Shown here in pieces: positions 6,317-8,553 of a stretch of 8,553 nucleotides of DNA (position 1 is the stretch's first letter; each line of letters opens with the position of its first letter). The position numbers and the translations under genes are program-made. The stretch lies in the NCBI GenBank assembly GCA_041160955.1, contig JBEAVK010000421.1:1-8553 (forward strand), given 5' to 3'. This stretch comes from M3007 sp041160955. GTDB lineage: Bacteria > Bacteroidota > Bacteroidia > Chitinophagales > Saprospiraceae. The notes under the pieces were generated by a model that saw nothing but the letters and a program-made list of their open reading frames with translations, made no database searches and was not told where the DNA came from.

Positions 6317-7689
6317 GAAACAAGGCGTTGATAAAGATGGAGCAATGGAATTCCGGCCAATTCTGGTTCGTAAAAACTAGGATTGTGAAAGTTAATATTG
6401 ATTTGCGTATTGAATTGATTGGCTCTTAAAAATTGATGCCAAGCAGATAAAAGGTGTTGCCCACGGTAATGATACGCCCTCAATAACCCAATATCCATCA
6501 CAATCAAAGGTATTTCTTTCCATTGGTAAGCGCGCTCCGCCTTGAAATGAAAAAGATGAAAAGGGAATCCCGTACCGCACCGGAAACCAATTTGATGCCG
6601 GAAACCCAATGTGCTATCTGTTTCGATACCCGATTGTTCTAAAATATCGGCTGTTTCCGGAAACGAAAACCGTAAAAAATGTTGACGACTGTGGCGTACC
6701 GGTACTTCTAACCAATGCGCGATGGTCTGTTGCTCTTGTTGCCAAAGGCTCGGGTTTTTCCAAGTGTCAAAACTGGGATGCACACCCAAATGAAACCCTT
6801 TTTGTCGGGCTTGTTCTCGGATGGTTTTCATACGTGGCGTATCCAAATCAGGGAAATGGTCGAATTTTGTTCGCCGCCCGGTACCAAAAAACAAGTATTT
6901 TTGAGTAGCATAATTATCCTCCAATAGCCAATCAAAAGTATCTGCTGGATCTGGTTTTTTACCCATTTTTACCTGTGCAAAATCTGCGATAATATGAGGC
7001 CATTGGCGTATAGTTTTGTAACGCACCGCACTCCCCATCAAATAGCGGACAAGGTTAAATTGGTCTGTAAATAAGCGCAAAGTGTCCAAATCATGCGAAG
7101 CAACCACTGGGGATACTAATTGAGGGGTACGTTTGGTACATATTGCACCCAATGCCACGACCAATTCGTCCACCAAGGGCCTTTGGTGCAAACCTGACCG
7201 ATAACAAAGCAGTTGTGCTCCGGGCATAATACCAATATCATCGGTGGTATTAGGGGCGTATTCTTCTATTCGGGAAAGGTGGAAAAACAGGGTAGCCAAC
7301 CAATCAAACCCAAATTGTTGCATCGTTGAATAAGCACTTTGGGGTAGTAAAAACGGTGGTATTGCCTGTTTTTTTTCTAATTCTACACTATAAACCGCGT
7401 TATTTTGCCATTGATAGGGCTGCATGACCCAAGGGTTTTTTAGCGGCGGCTGCGCCCCCATCAATTCAAAAAGCGGTTGGATAAAAAAGTCGCAGGACTG
7501 CTTGGGTGCGGCTACACCATAATGGATATGAATATCATTCGGACTTGTGCTAGTCGTTGGATTCAAAGTCCAGGTAACCTCCAGGGATTGAAACACCGGA
7601 TGTCCTTCCAGAAAATCGAGGATATACTGTATGCGTGGCAGCAAATGTGCCGTTGTATCATCTGTTAAAATGTGTATTTTTTGACGCAT
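6259..7689 (-). CDS. Polysaccharide deacetylase-like protein with DUF7033-type N-terminal domain
   Basis: First gene of the glycan operon, 476 residues from the chosen start. Residues up to about 150 form the N-terminal domain typical of Bacteroidota homologues (I take it to be DUF7033; opens 'IHILTDDTTAHLLPRIQYIL'). The second half is a divergent carbohydrate-esterase-4/NodB-like barrel: 'SHDLDTLR' (about 198-205, metal motif), 'FHLGVHPSFDTW' (about 299-310), 'RHSRQHFLRF' (about 332-341), 'TDSTLGFRHQIGFRCGTGFPF' split around 357-377, and 'INFHNPSF' near 432-439. These suggest removal of acyl groups from a sugar, though activity is not established for this subgroup. An upstream in-frame ATG at 7752 would add 21 residues, but the promoter at 7695-7725 lies between the two ATGs and would exclude it. 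The C-terminus overlaps the glycosyltransferase start by 58 bases. No signal peptide is visible. Confidence 0.83.
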   Translation of the reverse strand: MRQKIHILTDDTTAHLLPRIQYILDFLEGHPVFQSLEVTWTLNPTTSTSPNDIHIHYGVAAPKQSCDFFIQPLFELMGAQPPLKNPWVMQPYQWQNNAVYSVELEKKQAIPPFLLPQSAYSTMQQFGFDWLATLFFHLSRIEEYAPNTTDDIGIMPGAQLLCYRSGLHQRPLVDELVVALGAICTKRTPQLVSPVVASHDLDTLRLFTDQFNLVRYLMGSAVRYKTIRQWPHIIADFAQVKMGKKPDPADTFDWLLEDNYATQKYLFFGTGRRTKFDHFPDLDTPRMKTIREQARQKGFHLGVHPSFDTWKNPSLWQQEQQTIAHWLEVPVRHSRQHFLRFSFPETADILEQSGIETDSTLGFRHQIGFRCGTGFPFHLFHFKAERAYQWKEIPLIVMDIGLLRAYHYRGQHLLSAWHQFLRANQFNTQININFHNPSFYEPELAGIPLLHLYQRLVSCAPYSTLEPISTTPPIQE

Positions 7690-7694
7690 CAACG

Positions 7695-7725
7695 CAAAGG
7701 TAGTATATAAGGAACGATGAAACAA
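7695..7725 (-). promoter_or_regulatory. Bacteroidota-type promoter of the glycan operon (TTG-N20-TACCTTTG)
   Basis: On the - strand TTG (7725-7723), then exactly 20 bases, then TACCTTTG (7702-7695) fits the -33/-7 pattern of the Bacteroidota primary sigma factor. The ATG at 7689 begins 5 bases after the -7 element, so transcription would start at or within a few bases of the start codon, giving a leaderless or nearly leaderless mRNA. This decides for the shorter protein start. No Shine-Dalgarno is seen there, which is consistent. Confidence 0.62.
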
Positions 7726-7757
7726 TACACGGTAAAAATTAATGGTGTCCAAACACG

Positions 7758-7765
7758 TATCTTTG
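7758..7765 (+). promoter_or_regulatory. -7 promoter element of the hexapeptide-repeat gene (TATCTTTG)
   Basis: TATCTTTG matches TAnnTTTG on the + strand, 25 bases before the ATG at 7791, giving a predicted leader of about 20 bases that is A/T-rich and has no Shine-Dalgarno. At the -33 position (about 7735-7738) the sequence is AAAA, not TTG, so the upstream element is weak or absent. It is arranged back to back with the operon promoter at 7695-7725. Confidence 0.5.
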
Positions 7766-7790
7766 CTGCACCATTAATTAAACATTATAA

Positions 7791-8387
7791 ATGATTTATT
7801 CATTCAACGGAATAACGCCACAAATTCACCCAAGTTCCTTTATTCATCCACAGGCAGCCGTCACTGGCGATGTGGTCATTGGTCAAAATGTATATGTAGG
7901 TCCAGGTGCTGCTATACGTGGTGATTGGGGTAAAATTATCATAGAAGATGGCTGTAATGTGCAAGAAAACTGCACCATCCACATGTTTCCCGGTATTACA
8001 GTGGTGCTTTACGAAGGTGCGCATATTGGTCATGGTGCTATTATTCATGGTGCGAGTATTGGGCGCAATAGCCTGATTGGTATGAATTCCGTTTTGATGG
8101 ACGAAGTAGAAATAGGGGAGGAGTGTATCGTGGGTGCGTTGTGTTTTATCAAAACTGGCGATAAAATACCCCGAAGAAGTCTTGTAGTGGGCAACCCCGG
8201 TAAAATAATCCGCGAAGTAAGCGATGAAATGATCGCTTGGAAAACAAAAGGCACCGCTTTGTACCAACAATTACCTGCTGCGTGTTTTTCTAGTTTGCGT
8301 GCTGTGGAAGATGGGCAAGTAGTGGAAAATACGACACAGGTGCAGCAGTTGGAGGAGTATAAGATTTGGAAAAAGAGTCAGGAGTAA
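7791..8387 (+). CDS. paaY: PaaY-like hexapeptide-repeat protein (gamma-carbonic anhydrase family)
   Basis: This 198-residue cytoplasmic left-handed beta-helix protein is expected to be a trimer. Hexapeptide repeats run from about residue 22 ('AAVTGDVVIGQNVYVGPGAAI') to 135. The metal-site histidines of the gamma-carbonic-anhydrase family are present: H64 in 'NCTIHMF', and H81 and H86 in 'HIGHGAIIHG'. The C-terminal helix matches the PaaY/CaiE subgroup ('AWKTKGTALYQQL', then 'AACFSSL'). Length and near-collinear similarity to PaaY, as I remember it, favour this over generic acetyltransferases or short gamma-CA proteins. PaaY in E. coli is a thioesterase linked to phenylacetate breakdown; no other paa gene is visible here, so the substrate is unknown and the symbol marks the subfamily only. 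It is transcribed divergently from the glycan operon, with 101 bases between the chosen starts. Confidence 0.88.
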   Translation: MIYSFNGITPQIHPSSFIHPQAAVTGDVVIGQNVYVGPGAAIRGDWGKIIIEDGCNVQENCTIHMFPGITVVLYEGAHIGHGAIIHGASIGRNSLIGMNSVLMDEVEIGEECIVGALCFIKTGDKIPRRSLVVGNPGKIIREVSDEMIAWKTKGTALYQQLPAACFSSLRAVEDGQVVENTTQVQQLEEYKIWKKSQE

Positions 8388-8467
8388 TCTGTTTTTTTGA
8401 ATCTTATTTGAGTGCGTGACAAAATCGGCATGATATTTTATTTACGCAAACAATGGATTTCAACAAA

Positions 8468-8502
8468 ATTGTCGGGGTGACAGAAAAAGTCGCCCCGACA
8501 AT
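8468..8502 (+). terminator. Strong hairpin (14-bp stem, 7-base loop) after the PaaY-like gene, possible terminator
   Basis: ATTGTCGGGGTGAC (8468-8481) pairs with GTCGCCCCGACAAT (8489-8502) around the loop AGAAAAA; in + sense RNA all 14 pairs form, one as a G-U wobble (8478-8492). It lies 80 bases after the stop of the hexapeptide-repeat gene. On the + strand no U-run follows ('AGTCCAAATAC'); on the - strand 'TTTGTTG' follows, so it may instead serve a gene beyond the right edge, act as an mRNA-stabilising structure, or be a copy of a dispersed palindromic repeat. Confidence 0.45.
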
Positions 8503-8553
8503 AGTCCAAATACAGCGTCCCCGCGCACTTGAAGGTCTCAATAATGACAAAAC

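Noticed and set aside
6609..6927. + strand open frames of 99 and 70 codons inside the deacetylase-like gene
   Set aside because: They overlap each other in different frames and lie antisense to conserved motifs of the real gene; no promoter or family signal.
7690..7752. N-terminal extension of the deacetylase-like protein from the ATG at 7752
   Set aside because: The extra 21 residues cover a well-matched promoter and do not look like the domain start; the start at 7689 begins directly with the expected first strand.
7800..8270. 156-codon - strand open frame opposite the PaaY-like gene
   Set aside because: It is an antisense shadow of a hexapeptide-repeat gene; its composition (many H, T, F) is what the reverse of such repeats gives.
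8544..8553. ATGACAAAAC at the right edge as the start of another + strand gene
   Set aside because: Only three codons are visible, with 'GAAGG' about ten bases upstream; nothing can be told from this, so it is not listed as a gene.

Overview
The window looks like a piece of a Bacteroidota chromosome, possibly a Saprospiria-like lineage (that finer placement is weak). The evidence is two -7 promoter elements of the Bacteroidota type (TAnnTTTG), one with a well-spaced -33 TTG, starts mostly without Shine-Dalgarno sequences, and a polysaccharide-deacetylase-like protein with the N-terminal domain layout I associate with this phylum. I see no tRNA, rRNA, CRISPR array or intact insertion sequence.

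Left part (1-3939, + strand), an accessory, repeat-built region. It starts inside a Uma2-family (PD-(D/E)XK nuclease fold) gene whose 5' end lies outside the window. Then come two tandem paralogues, each exactly 522 codons, with a TPR-like N-terminal half and a C-terminal half resembling DUF1186. Each paralogue is preceded, 3 bases before its ATG, by a leftover of the 3' end of the Uma2 gene (121 bp before the first; about 53 bp, with a 13-bp internal deletion, before the second). The duplicated unit is therefore 'Uma2 tail + 522-codon gene'. The paralogues are about 73% identical overall by hand count, but one internal stretch is nearly identical even at synonymous positions, which suggests gene conversion or patchwork exchange. 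Function is unknown.

Middle part (4098-7689, - strand), a compact three-gene operon for surface glycan metabolism. In transcription order it holds a DUF7033-type polysaccharide-deacetylase-like protein, a GT-B glycosyltransferase and a non-hydrolysing UDP-GlcNAc 2-epimerase (WecB-like). The genes overlap (58 bp and 4 bp), which suggests translational coupling. A Bacteroidota promoter 5 bases before the first start codon supports a shorter first protein and a nearly leaderless mRNA.

Right part (7791-8553, + strand). A divergently transcribed PaaY/gamma-carbonic-anhydrase-like left-handed beta-helix protein has its own -7 element. It is followed by a strong 14-bp hairpin and perhaps the first codons of another gene at the very end.

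The most unusual item is the tandem Uma2-tail/TPR-DUF1186 cassette. The other genes belong to recognisable families.
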